NCBI RefSeq assembly: GCF_025137375.1
Contig: NZ_CP073720.1
Span: 8,270,501 to 8,334,500 of the forward strand
Direction of reading: 5' to 3'
DNA: 64,000 bases
From: Dactylosporangium fulvum
Lineage (GTDB): Bacteria > Actinomycetota > Actinomycetes > Mycobacteriales > Micromonosporaceae
Made by a program: the position numbers and the translations under genes. The notes beneath the pieces were generated by a model. The model was not told the DNA's origin. It was given only the letters and a program-made list of their open reading frames with translations, and made no database searches. Positions 34,003 to 42,597 of this stretch are shown one piece after another (within the stretch, counting starts at the first letter, position 1; each line of letters begins with the position of its first letter).

Positions 34003-34056
34003 AGGCAAAATAGCACCCGGGAGCATTGTGACGGAAGGCCGAGGAACGGGGAGCGC

Positions 34057-34674
34057 ATGACGACCACCAGGACCGCCGAGGCGCTCCGGGAAGACCTCAC
34101 CGGCGGACTGGCCGCGTCGATCGCCGCGAAAGGTTACGCGGCGACGACGATCGCCGACATCGTCATGCACGCCCGTGTGTCGAAGCGCACCTTCTACGAG
34201 CACTTCACCGACAAGGAAGCCTGCCTCATGGCCCTCTACGAGCAGGGCTGCGAGCACCTCCTGGCCGTCGTGCGCAGCGCCGCGGTCGGCGGGCAGAAGT
34301 CGTGGAAAGCGCTCGTCAACGACGGTGTCACCGCATACCTCAACGCGCTGGAGAGCATGCCGGCGGTCACCCGGACGCTGCTGGTGGAGATCCAGGCCGC
34401 CGGGCCGAAGGCCTACCGGTTGCGCCAGCAGATGCAGCGCCGGTTCGCCGATACGCTGGTCGAGATGGTCGACACGGCCCGGGCCGTCGACCCGGCCATC
34501 CCGACGCTGTCGCAACTGCTGGCGATCGCCCTGGTCGGAGGGGTGCACGAGATGATGTTGCAGGTCTCCGACCCCTACACCGGCGCCGGGCCGTCGTTCA
34601 CCTCGCTCGCGCCCGCGGTCGGCGAGCTCGTCTACGCGATCCTCACGAATCCCTGGGCGACCGGGATGGAATGA
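34057..34674 (+). CDS. TetR-family transcriptional regulator
   Basis: This 205-residue regulator has an N-terminal helix-turn-helix (ATTIADIVMHARVSKRTFYEHFTDKEAC, about 25-55) and a C-terminal domain of the kind that binds hydrophobic ligands. It is divergent from the SDR gene and probably represses it through the shared spacer. Confidence 0.92.
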   Translation: MTTTRTAEALREDLTGGLAASIAAKGYAATTIADIVMHARVSKRTFYEHFTDKEACLMALYEQGCEHLLAVVRSAAVGGQKSWKALVNDGVTAYLNALESMPAVTRTLLVEIQAAGPKAYRLRQQMQRRFADTLVEMVDTARAVDPAIPTLSQLLAIALVGGVHEMMLQVSDPYTGAGPSFTSLAPAVGELVYAILTNPWATGME

Positions 34675-34726
34675 TCCTCCGGACGGACGGGTTACACGCA
34701 GAAAGATACGAGGAGGCTGTGCTCCG

Positions 34727-35647
34727 GTGCTCAACCCCAGCGAGCTGTACGCGCTCAGCGACGACCTGCCGGCACTCGACCGGCCGGTGCTCGTCCACGC
34801 GCTGACGGGCTTCGTCGACGCCGGCAACGCCAGCCGACTCGCCCGCGAACACCTGCTCACCATCGGCTCACCCCGAACCGTCGCCACGTTCGACCTCGAC
34901 CAGCTCTACGACTACCGCAGCCGCCGCCCGGCGATGCTGTTCGTCGAGGACCACTGGGAGCACTACGAGCGGCCCCAACTGCTGCTGCGGGCGCTGCGCG
35001 ACGCGGACGGCACGGAGTTCCTGCTGCTCGACGGCCCCGAGCCCGACCTGCAGTGGGAGCGGTTCACCGCGGCCGTTCTCGAGCTGATCGAGCGCTTCGA
35101 CGTGCGGGCCACGGTCGGGCTCAACGCGATCCCGATGGCGGTGCCGCACACCCGGCCGACCGGGGTGACCGCGCACGGCACCAGCCGCGACCTGATCTCC
35201 GGCTTCGAGCCGTGGCTCCAGCGCGTGCAGGTGCCGGCGAGCGTCGGCAACCTGCTCGAGTTCCGCATCGGTCAGGACGACCGTGACGCGTTCGGCTTCG
35301 CGGTGCACGTGCCGCACTACGTCGCGCAGGCCGAGTTTCCGGCCGCCGCGGAAAAGCTGCTGAGCTGCGTGTCCGAGGCGACCGGCCTGCGGCTGCCGAC
35401 CGACGAGCTGCACCGGGCCGCCGAGTCGGTCCGGGCCGAGATCGACCTGCAGATCGCCCAGGCCGACGAGGCCGCCTCGCTGGTGCGGGCGCTCGAGGAG
35501 CAGTACGACGCCTACACCCGCGGCCGGCAGAACAACCTGCTCGCCGAGTCCCCGGCGCCGCTGCCGACGGCCGACGAGATCGGCGCCGAGCTGGAGCGCT
35601 TCCTCGCGGAGCACACCCGCAACGGCGACGACCCGCCGCTGGGCTAG
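34727..35647 (+). CDS. PAC2 family protein
   Basis: This 306-residue protein belongs to the PAC2 family, named for a eukaryotic proteasome-assembly chaperone and conserved in proteasome-bearing actinobacteria. It starts LNPSELYALSDDLPALDRPVLVHALTGFVDAGNA; TVGLNAIPMAVPHTRP and VGNLLEFRIGQDDRDAFGFAVHVPHY are family blocks. GTG at 34727 follows GAGGAGG. The C-terminal third is a charged helical region. A role in proteasome assembly in bacteria is not proven. Confidence 0.88.
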   Translation: MLNPSELYALSDDLPALDRPVLVHALTGFVDAGNASRLAREHLLTIGSPRTVATFDLDQLYDYRSRRPAMLFVEDHWEHYERPQLLLRALRDADGTEFLLLDGPEPDLQWERFTAAVLELIERFDVRATVGLNAIPMAVPHTRPTGVTAHGTSRDLISGFEPWLQRVQVPASVGNLLEFRIGQDDRDAFGFAVHVPHYVAQAEFPAAAEKLLSCVSEATGLRLPTDELHRAAESVRAEIDLQIAQADEAASLVRALEEQYDAYTRGRQNNLLAESPAPLPTADEIGAELERFLAEHTRNGDDPPLG

Positions 35648-35665
35648 GCCCTGTCCCGGGCCTGC

Positions 35666-36496
35666 CTACCAGCTGGTGCCGGTGAGCCGCTCGTACACCT
35701 CGACGTAACGGGACCGCGCCAGCGCCACGACGTCCTCCGGGATCTCGGGGCCCGGCGCGGTCTGGTCCCAGCCGGTCCCGCGGGACCAGTCGCGCACGGC
35801 CTGCTTGTCGAAGGAGAACTGCGTCCGGCCCGGCTCCCACTGGTCCAGCGGCCAGAAACGGGACGAGTCCGGGGTGAGCACCTCGTCGGCGAGCACGACC
35901 GTGCCGTCGGGCGCCCGGCCGAACTCCAGCTTGGTGTCCGCCACGACGATGCCGCGCTCCGCCGCGATCTCCGCGCCCCGCGAGTAGATCCGCAGGGTGA
36001 GGTCGCGTAGCTCGTCGGCCAGATCCTTGCCGATCTGGGTCCGCACCTCGTCGAGGGTGATGAACTCGTCGTGCTCCCCCACCGCCGCCTTGGTCGTCGG
36101 GGTGAAGACCGGCGACGGCAGTCGCGACCCCTCCACCAGACCGGCGGGCAGCGGCACACCGGAGACCTCGCCTTTCGCCCTGTACTCGCTGAGGCCGAGC
36201 CCGGCGAGATAGCCCCGTGCGATGCACTCCACCGGCAGCATGTCCAGCCGGCGGCACCGGATGGCCCGGCCGGCGAACTCGGCCGGCACGTCGTCGCCGG
36301 AGATCACATGGTTGGGCACGATGTCGGCGAGTTGCTCGAACCACCACAGCGACAGCCGGGTGAGCACCTTGCCCTTGTCCGGAATCGGGGTCGGCAGAAC
36401 CACGTCGTAGACCGAGATGCGGTCGGACGCCACCAGGAGCAGGTCGTCGCCGTCGGCGTAGACGTCGCGGACCTTGCCGGAGTGCAGCAGCTTCAC
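35666..36496 (-). CDS. purC: Phosphoribosylaminoimidazole-succinocarboxamide synthase
   Basis: This is the SAICAR synthase of purine biosynthesis, which joins CAIR and aspartate using ATP. The 276-residue chain has HSGKVRDVY at the start, LLLVASDRISVYDVVLPTPIPDKG, PVECIARGYLAGLG and LEFGRAPDG with DEVLTPDSSRFW near the end. GTG at 36496 is chosen because it directly precedes KLLHSGKVRDVY; the frame runs further up without homology. No other pur gene is adjacent. Confidence 0.93.
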   Translation of the reverse strand: MKLLHSGKVRDVYADGDDLLLVASDRISVYDVVLPTPIPDKGKVLTRLSLWWFEQLADIVPNHVISGDDVPAEFAGRAIRCRRLDMLPVECIARGYLAGLGLSEYRAKGEVSGVPLPAGLVEGSRLPSPVFTPTTKAAVGEHDEFITLDEVRTQIGKDLADELRDLTLRIYSRGAEIAAERGIVVADTKLEFGRAPDGTVVLADEVLTPDSSRFWPLDQWEPGRTQFSFDKQAVRDWSRGTGWDQTAPGPEIPEDVVALARSRYVEVYERLTGTSW

Positions 36497-36811
36497 GCCA
36501 GTCAGCCTAACGTTTAGACCCCCTTCTATCTTCGGGGTGCGGTGGCGCGCTCCCACCACCCCCGGTGGCGCAGCGGCGGCACCGGGATCCACGTCGGCGG
36601 CATGACCACCACCGGGCCGGGCGCCGCCGGCAACGTGCCGATCGACATCGTCGCTTTCGGTGGATCAGCGCGTGCGGGGCGGGCAGTGGGTAGCGTTGGG
36701 GACGTTCCAGTTCACGGCCGGGAGCGCGGGTTCGCTGCTGATCCGCACGGAGCAGACGGACGGCTACGTGATCGCGGACGCCGCGCGGTTCGTTCGTTCT
36801 TAGGAGTGTGT
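36497..36811. other. Intergenic region with a gene fragment
   Basis: Between the divergent purC and cysteine hydrolase genes lie 315 bases. The only recognisable content is the domain fragment at 36660-36803. The left part holds the purC promoter; the right end has AGGAG for the hydrolase. Confidence 0.5.
36660..36803 (+). pseudogene. Fragment of a golvesin/Xly-type carbohydrate-binding domain
   Basis: The 47-codon frame encodes VDQRVRGGQWVALGTFQFTAG and ends TDGYVIADAARFVRS and a stop. This is the characteristic C-terminal half of the golvesin/Xly CBD-like domain (G-x-W-x-x-L-G-T-F ... D-G-Y-V-I-A-D-A-V-R-F) found at the end of larger secreted enzymes. A stop at 36603 closes the frame upstream, and no catalytic domain is present. 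It is a relic of a lost exoenzyme gene. Confidence 0.65.
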
Positions 36812-37414
36812 ATGGCCATCGACCCCGCCAAGACCGCCATCGTCCTCATCGAGTACCAGAACGACTTCGTGTCCGAGGGCGGCGCCTTTCACGGCGCCGT
36901 GCGGGCCGTCATGGACAAGACCGACATGATGACCAACACCCGCAAGGCCGTCGCGGCCGCCCGCGCCGCCGGGGTCACGATCATCCACGCCCCGATCACG
37001 TTCGCCCCCGGCTACAACGAGATCACCTCCCACCCGTACGGCATCCTCAAGGGCGTCGTCGACGGCAACGCGTTCGTGAAGGGCGGGTGGGGCGCCGAGA
37101 TCGTGGACGAGCTGGCACCGCAGCCGGGTGACATCGTGGTCGAGGGCAAGCGCGGGCTGGACACGTTCGCCAGCACCAATCTCGACTTCATCCTGCGCAG
37201 CAAGGGGATCACCACGATCGCCCTCGGTGGGTTCCTGACCAACTGCTGTGTCGAGTCGACGATGCGCACCGGCTACGAGCACGGCTACCAGGTGATCACG
37301 CTGCAGGACTGCGTCGCCGCGACCTCCGTCGAGGAGCACGACAACGCGTTGAAGTACGACTTCCCGATGTTCTCGACCCCGATGTCCTCCACCGACTTCG
37401 TGTCGCAGCTCTAG
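36812..37414 (+). CDS. Isochorismatase-like cysteine hydrolase
   Basis: This 200-residue protein has the isochorismatase fold of amidases and nicotinamidases. The Asp of the triad is in EYQNDFVSEGG, the Lys in VEGKRGLDTF and the Cys in GGFLTNCCVESTMR. ATG at 36812 follows AGGAG; the longer frame to 36542 crosses the domain fragment and is not credible. Substrate unknown. Confidence 0.9.
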   Translation: MAIDPAKTAIVLIEYQNDFVSEGGAFHGAVRAVMDKTDMMTNTRKAVAAARAAGVTIIHAPITFAPGYNEITSHPYGILKGVVDGNAFVKGGWGAEIVDELAPQPGDIVVEGKRGLDTFASTNLDFILRSKGITTIALGGFLTNCCVESTMRTGYEHGYQVITLQDCVAATSVEEHDNALKYDFPMFSTPMSSTDFVSQL

Positions 37415-37426
37415 CGTTCTTGTTGC

Positions 37427-38497
37427 TCAGCTGCCGATGGCCGGCTTGGGCGTCCGCGCGAGCGCCGTCCGGATGAGGACGTCGCAGAGCGCGGGGTAGT
37501 CCAGGCCGGCCACCCGGAACATCTGCGGATACTGCGAAACCGCGGTGAACCCGGGGAACGTGTTGACCTCATTGATGACGGGCTCGGTGCCGTAGCGCAG
37601 GAAGAAGTCCACCCGCAGCAGGCCGCGGCACTCCAGCGCGCGGAAGGCACGCACCGACAGGTCCTGCAGGCGCTCGATGGTCGCCGGCTCGAGGCGGGCG
37701 GGGATGTCGAAGATCGTCGACGGGTCGAGGTACTTCGCCTCGTAGTCGAAGAACGTGTGCTTGTCCGGGAAGCGGATCTCCAGCGGCGGCCCGACCTGCA
37801 GCGAGCCGTCGGGGTGCTCCAGCACACCGAGGTCGACCTCACGGCCGTGCACCATCTCCTCGACGAGCACCTTGGCGTCGCTGTCGCGCGCCTCGGCGAG
37901 GGCCGCGTCGAGCCCGCTCCAGTCGTTGACCTTCGACACGCCGAGGCTGGAGCCGGCGCGCGAGGGCTTGACGAAGACGGGCAGGCCGAGCCGCTCCTTC
38001 TCCTCGGCCGTGAGCGTGCCCTTGCCGCCGCGCAGCACGACCCCGTCGGCGACCGGCAGCCCCTCGGCGACGAGGAGTTTCTTGGTGAACTCCTTGTCCA
38101 TGCCGGCCGCGCTGGCGAAGACCCCGCTGCCGACATACGGCAACCGGACCATCTCCAGGACCGACTGGATCGTGCCGTCCTCACCGTAGGGCCCGTGGAT
38201 GGCGGGGAAGATCACGTCGGACTCGCGCATCGTGCCGATCGCGTCGGCGAGGCTGGTCAGCGCGACCTCGCCGGTCTCCTTCGTGAGGTCGAGCAGGCCT
38301 TCCAGGTCGAGCTCCTCCGGCGTGTCGGCGTCGGCGCCGAAGACCCAGGTGCCGTTGGGCGTGATCCGCACCGGCACGACCTCGTAGCGGGAGCGGTCGA
38401 GATACCGCACGATGCTCAACGCCGACTTGCACGAGACCTCGTGCTCGCCGCTGCGCCCCCCGAAGACGACGGCGACGCGCTTGCGTGCTTCAGCCAT
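37427..38497 (-). CDS. ddl: D-alanine--D-alanine ligase
   Basis: This 356-residue ATP-grasp enzyme makes D-Ala-D-Ala for peptidoglycan. EHEVS is the N-terminal substrate loop; HGPYGEDG, FVKPSRAGSSLGVSK and NEVNTFPGFT are the ATP and metal-binding motifs. The omega loop reads FFDYEAKYL, with the Tyr typical of true Ddl enzymes rather than of D-Ala-D-Lac (Van) ligases, so it does not by itself suggest glycopeptide resistance. Its start overlaps the alr stop by 8 bases. Confidence 0.95.
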   Translation of the reverse strand: MAEARKRVAVVFGGRSGEHEVSCKSALSIVRYLDRSRYEVVPVRITPNGTWVFGADADTPEELDLEGLLDLTKETGEVALTSLADAIGTMRESDVIFPAIHGPYGEDGTIQSVLEMVRLPYVGSGVFASAAGMDKEFTKKLLVAEGLPVADGVVLRGGKGTLTAEEKERLGLPVFVKPSRAGSSLGVSKVNDWSGLDAALAEARDSDAKVLVEEMVHGREVDLGVLEHPDGSLQVGPPLEIRFPDKHTFFDYEAKYLDPSTIFDIPARLEPATIERLQDLSVRAFRALECRGLLRVDFFLRYGTEPVINEVNTFPGFTAVSQYPQMFRVAGLDYPALCDVLIRTALARTPKPAIGS

Positions 38498-39605
38498 GCG
38501 GATGCTCCTGTCCTACGTATGTTCGTGGGACCCGGGCCCCGATACCTGTCAAGATCTCATGCGGGTTGGTCTGGGCCCACGCCGCCCACTCTTCCACGGT
38601 CGGCGCCGCGGCGGGGTCCGCGCCGAAGAGCACGATCTCGTCGCCGAGCGCGACCGGGAGGTCACCGGCGTCGACCACGAACTGATCCATGGCGACCCGG
38701 CCGGCGATCGGCCGCCGCTCGCCGTGGAGTGCTACCTCGCCGCGGTTGCTGAGCAGGCGCGGGACGCCGTCGGCGTAGCCCACCGGGACGAGGACCATGG
38801 TCGTCTCGCGGTCGGTGACGTATTGATGCAGGTAGGAGACACCGATCCCGCTGGGCACCCGCTTGACGTTGATCGCTCGGGCGCGCAGGGTCATCGCCCG
38901 GCGCAGCCCGGCGATGACACCGTCGACGGGCTCGACGCCGTAGAGCGCCAGGCCGGCGCGGACGAGGTCGTAGTGCGCACCGGGGACGTCGACGATGCCG
39001 GCGGAGTTGGCGAGGTGCCGCACCTCCGGCGTGATCCCGCTCTTCCCCGCGATCGCGAGCGCCTCCTCGAACCGGTCGACCTGCCGCATGATCGACGGAT
39101 TGCCGGGGTCGTCGGCGGAGGCGAGGTGCGACCAGATCCCGCGGACGTTGACCCTCAGCGCGGCGGCGGCCTCGACCAGGGCCGGCCACTCCGCCCAGTT
39201 GACACCGTTGCGGGTCAGGCCGGTGTCGACCTTGAGATGCACGTTGGCGGGCCCGGCCGCGGCGATGGCCGCCAGGTGCTCGGCGGTCGAGACGGACAGG
39301 TCGACGCCGGCCCGGATCGCACCGGCGAAGTCGTCGTCGTGCGCATAGAGCCAGGCGAGAACCGGCGCGTCGATGCCCGCGGCGCGCAGTTCCAGCGCCT
39401 CGGCGATCGAGGTGACCCCGAGCCAGCTGGCCCCGTTCGCGAGCGCGGTCCGAGCGACGGGTAACACTCCGTGACCGAACGCGTTCGCCTTGACCACCAC
39501 CATGGTGCCCGCCCGGGGCGCCGCGAGCCCGGCGAGAAGCCGGGTGTTGTGCGCGATCGCGTCGAGGTCGACGACGGCCTCGGCAACGATTCCCACGTCT
39601 TTCAC
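38490..39605 (-). CDS. alr: Alanine racemase
   Basis: This 371-residue PLP enzyme supplies D-Ala to the Ddl enzyme encoded just downstream. The PLP Lys lies in VVVKANAFGHG (the usual sequence is KADGYGHG, so the local sequence is altered while the Lys is kept), and the second catalytic base is the Tyr in GIGVSYLHQYVT. VAMDQFVVD is the typical C-terminal block. It forms an operon with ddl. Confidence 0.95.
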   Translation of the reverse strand: MKDVGIVAEAVVDLDAIAHNTRLLAGLAAPRAGTMVVVKANAFGHGVLPVARTALANGASWLGVTSIAEALELRAAGIDAPVLAWLYAHDDDFAGAIRAGVDLSVSTAEHLAAIAAAGPANVHLKVDTGLTRNGVNWAEWPALVEAAAALRVNVRGIWSHLASADDPGNPSIMRQVDRFEEALAIAGKSGITPEVRHLANSAGIVDVPGAHYDLVRAGLALYGVEPVDGVIAGLRRAMTLRARAINVKRVPSGIGVSYLHQYVTDRETTMVLVPVGYADGVPRLLSNRGEVALHGERRPIAGRVAMDQFVVDAGDLPVALGDEIVLFGADPAAAPTVEEWAAWAQTNPHEILTGIGARVPRTYVGQEHPHG

Positions 39606-39701
39606 CCCTTTCCGACCGGAACCCGCCCGGGCCGATCATAGTGACAGGACGCGTCACCGTCGGTCACAGGTTGCCAAGCCGACAGAGCGTCGACAGCCAT
39701 T

Positions 39702-39755
39702 CATGATCGCGGACGTTCCGGTGGGTCCAGGGCCATCGGAAGGTCCGCGATCATG
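39702..39755. repeat. Palindrome family P2, copy 1
   Basis: Nineteen-bp arms start CATGATCGCGGACGTTCCG and mismatch once, around a 16-base GTGGGTCC-led loop. An almost identical copy in the same orientation lies at 40767-40820. It overlaps the end of the broken AbiEi-like gene. Confidence 0.88.
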
Positions 39756-39995
39756 CAATCGGCCCGTCCGCAGCGACGGGGCCGGCCCGACCAGCCCGCA
39801 GCGCGCAGCAGCCGGGCGACCTGTGCCGCCACTTCGCAGGGCCTTGCCACGACCTCGATCCAGCCGTATCGCACAGTCCGCTCGCCGCGCTCCACGGTCG
39901 CGTTGTCCCGCCGACGGTCGCGGACACGCAGCTCGTCGGGGTGCGACAGCCGGCCGTCAAGCTCCACGACGAGGCCGAACCCGCCGTATACGACG

Positions 39996-40023
39996 TCCTG
40001 GTAGGACCTTCCTGGTAGGACCT
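39996..40023. repeat. Perfect 14-bp tandem duplication
   Basis: TCCTGGTAGGACCT is present twice head to tail inside the AbiEi-like gene. Fourteen is not a multiple of three, so the duplication shifts the frame. Confidence 0.95.
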
Positions 40024-40766
40024 GGCCGCGCCGTCCGCGACGGGCTGCTGGCGCCGCCCTGCCGGCAGTCCGTGCGACCGCTCGACGTCGCGGAGAAAGC
40101 GGATCTCGAGCACCGAATGGCAACCGTCCTCGACGTCGGCAAGCACCAGTCCGAGTTCCCGCCGCCAGCGCACCTTCCGGCGGGACGAGAGTGCCGCCCG
40201 CAGCCGGTCCGGCGTGGTCAGCCGGCGGCCGCACGCCCTCGTGATCCAGCCGATCGCCCGGTCGAGGTTTGCCGAGCTCTGCGTCAGATCGAGCACAGTG
40301 TCCTCGATCCGCGTGCGTGGCGGCCATTGCGCCGGGTGGGCCGCCGATGCCAGCCGGTTGGACCGGTGCACGACGATGCCGGGTGCCCGGCGAGGCCGCC
40401 GCCCGGCCGGCACGGTGACATGGACCACCGGCGACGGATCGTCGACGAGTCCGTGCAGTTCGGCGGCCGTCTGATGGCTCAGCACGGCTCCCGCACCGGC
40501 ATGCAGGACCAGCGCGCTCAGGTAGGCGTCACGCGGAATCGGGCCGCTGAAGGTGACGAAGCTGCCGGGAAGCACTCGTTGCGATCGCCCGCTGAGCACA
40601 CGCGCACGGATGCCGTCCACCGTGATGCCCGACCGCATCGCCTGGTCCCGGCTGATCGCTCCGCGCTGCTCGTCCCCCATGCCGGAGAAGCCTGGCGAAT
40701 GTTCCCGTCGAACGCCAGCCGCACCCTGCGGTCCTGTGGACAACCGTCGCGCTCGTCCACAGACAG

Positions 40767-40820
40767 CATGATCGCGGACGTTCCGGTGGGTCCGAGGCCA
40801 TCGGAACGTCCGCGATCATG
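40767..40820. repeat. Palindrome family P2, copy 2
   Basis: Perfect 19-bp arms (CATGATCGCGGACGTTCCG and its complement) around a 16-base loop that differs from copy 1 at two bases. Together the two copies bracket the broken AbiEi-like gene. Confidence 0.9.
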
Positions 40821-40827
40821 GAAGCGG

Positions 40828-41568
40828 TCAGGCGGAGCGAAACAGGCGTACCGCCAGGTAGGTCGCGGCCAGGAAGCTCACCGCCAGCACCACCAGGTGG
40901 AGCGGCTGCGGGACGTCGCCGGCCCAGGCCGCCTGGATCGCCTGGCGGAAGGCGCCCAGCGGGGTGAAGTCGCCGATCCGGCGCAGGACCGACGGCATGT
41001 ACTCCACCGGAACGTACAGGCCGGCGAAGAACGCCGACGGGAACCACATCCCCAGCGCGTAGCCGGTCGCCGCCTTCGCCGACGACGCGACCGCCGCCAC
41101 CAGCAGGCCGATCGGGAACAGGCCGAGCACCCCGAGGACGAGCGTCGGCAGGACCAGCAGCAGGTTGGGCAGCCGCATGTCCAGCGCCGCCACGCCGATG
41201 ACCAGCGTGAGCAGCGTCGCCACCAGGACGACCCCGCCGTTCATGATGAGCTGCGCGCCGAGCAGGGCCGACGGCTTCACCGGCGTCGTGGCGAAGCGGC
41301 GCAGGACGCCCTTCTCGCGGTACGTGGCGAGGACGACCGGCAGCATGAAGAAGGCCACCATCGCCATGGCCACCATGACGGACATCGACGGGATGATCGT
41401 GTCGATGCTGCGGTGACCGCCCAGGGCCGGGTCCGGCTTCCGGGTGCTGGACGCGGCGCCGAAGATGACCAGCAACGCGACCGGCAGGAGCACGGTGAAC
41501 AGCGGTGGGGAGATCTCGCGGAGCATGAGCCGGGTCTCGATGACGGTGAGACGGGTGAGGGCGCGCAT
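40828..41568 (-). CDS. ABC-2 type transporter permease
   Basis: This 246-residue membrane protein has six predicted segments and the ABC-2 layout of drug or lipid exporters; YREKGVLRRFATTPVKPSALLGAQL is the typical cytoplasmic loop. ATG at 41568 overlaps the stop of the ATPase gene (TGATG). With that ATPase it forms a two-gene exporter. Confidence 0.9.
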   Translation of the reverse strand: MRALTRLTVIETRLMLREISPPLFTVLLPVALLVIFGAASSTRKPDPALGGHRSIDTIIPSMSVMVAMAMVAFFMLPVVLATYREKGVLRRFATTPVKPSALLGAQLIMNGGVVLVATLLTLVIGVAALDMRLPNLLLVLPTLVLGVLGLFPIGLLVAAVASSAKAATGYALGMWFPSAFFAGLYVPVEYMPSVLRRIGDFTPLGAFRQAIQAAWAGDVPQPLHLVVLAVSFLAATYLAVRLFRSA

Positions 41569-42464
41569 CACGACTCCTGCGAGATGAGGGAAACGAACGC
41601 GGATTCGAGGTCGGCCTGGAGCACGTTGAGGGAGAGGGGCACCACGGACAGGGCGGCGAGCGCGGAGCTGACCTCGTGGGCGAGGTTGCCGGCGCCGGTG
41701 ACGGTCCACGTGTGGTCGTCGACGCTGACCGCCGTGACGCCGGTGACCCGGTCCAGGGCGTCCGGAGCGAGCGGCGCGGACGGCTGGAAGGTGACCCGCA
41801 CGCCCGACGACACGCGGCGGACGAGGCCCGAGGGCGAGTCGACGGCGACGGTACGGCCCTGGTCGATCACGGCGATCCGGTCGCACAGCCGCTCGGCCTC
41901 GTCCATGAAGTGCGTCACCAGCAGGACGGTGACGCCCCGGTCACGGATGTCCGAGATGAGCTGCCAGGTGTCGCGGCGCGCCTGCGGGTCGAGGCCGGTG
42001 GTGAGCTCGTCGAGGACCGCCACCTCCGGCGAGCCGACGAGCGAGAGCGCGATCGACAGCCGCTGCTTCTGGCCGCCGGAGAGCTTCTTGTACTGCTGGT
42101 TCACGGATCCGCCGAGTCCCAGCCGGCCGAGCAGCGCCTCGGGGTCGGCCGGGTTGCGGTAGAAGGAGGCGAACAGCGACAGCGCCTCGCCGACCCGCAT
42201 CCGGTCCGGCAGCTGCGACTCCTGGAGCTGCACCCCGAGCCGCTCACGCACCGCGGGGTCGGTCGGATCGAGGCCGAGCACCCGCGCCGTGCCGCCGTCG
42301 GCCTTGCGCAGTCCCTCGACGATCTCGACCGTGGTGGTCTTGCCCGCGCCGTTGCGCCCGATGATGCCGAAGATCTCGCCACGCTCGACGGAGAAGGACA
42401 CGTCCCGCACGGCGACGCGGTCGCCGTACCGCTTCTGCAACTGCTGAACGTCGATGACTGTCAT
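41568..42464 (-). CDS. ABC transporter ATP-binding protein
   Basis: This 298-residue ATPase has Walker A GRNGAGKTTT, Q-loop, signature KLSGGQKQRL, Walker B VAVLDELTTGLD (with Leu before Thr where Pro is usual) and the DrrA-type C-terminal extension. ATG at 42464 is preferred over 42599. It is divergent from a two-component system 133 bases away, a frequent arrangement for regulated exporters. Confidence 0.92.
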   Translation of the reverse strand: MTVIDVQQLQKRYGDRVAVRDVSFSVERGEIFGIIGRNGAGKTTTVEIVEGLRKADGGTARVLGLDPTDPAVRERLGVQLQESQLPDRMRVGEALSLFASFYRNPADPEALLGRLGLGGSVNQQYKKLSGGQKQRLSIALSLVGSPEVAVLDELTTGLDPQARRDTWQLISDIRDRGVTVLLVTHFMDEAERLCDRIAVIDQGRTVAVDSPSGLVRRVSSGVRVTFQPSAPLAPDALDRVTGVTAVSVDDHTWTVTGAGNLAHEVSSALAALSVVPLSLNVLQADLESAFVSLISQES

Positions 42465-42517
42465 GCCGACAACTCTGCTGGCCGGCGGGGCACGGCAGAA
42501 TGTGGCTGGACGCCGAG

Positions 42518-42543
42518 GTGGGGTGTACCTAGCTATACCCCAC
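42518..42543. promoter_or_regulatory. 26-bp dyad in the ABC exporter/histidine kinase spacer
   Basis: GTGGGGTGTA-CCTAGC-TATACCCCAC is an inverted repeat with one mismatch, centred in the 133-base divergent spacer. It is a good candidate binding site for the LuxR-type response regulator encoded downstream (inference). Confidence 0.6.
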
Positions 42544-42597
42544 GATGTAGAGCCCGCGCCAATGTGCCGGGCAGGACAGCGGGGAAGGCTGTAGCGC

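Larger units (their letters stand above)
39701..40680 (-). pseudogene. AbiEi-like/DUF559 protein gene broken by a 14-bp duplication
   Basis: The N-terminal part (MGDEQRGAISRDQAMRSGITVDGIR, winged-helix-like, and LSHQTAAELHGLV) runs in one frame. After position 40024 the sense continues in a second frame as YGGFGLVVELDGRLSHPDELRVRDRRRDNATV, the VSR-like DUF559 nuclease-fold C-terminus. The join is a perfect 14-bp tandem duplication at 39996-40023; removing one copy restores YQDVVYGG. The C-terminus runs into a palindrome. The intact protein would resemble solitary actinobacterial AbiEi-type antitoxin-like proteins; no AbiEii is nearby. Confidence 0.8.

Noticed and set aside
37427..38497. Van-type D-Ala-D-Lac ligase
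   Set aside because: The omega loop has the YEAKY sequence of D-Ala-D-Ala ligases, and no vanH or vanX is nearby.
39490..42162. 890-residue open frame on the plus strand
   Set aside because: It crosses alr, the broken AbiEi-like gene and the ABC genes in antisense; composition is that of a shadow.
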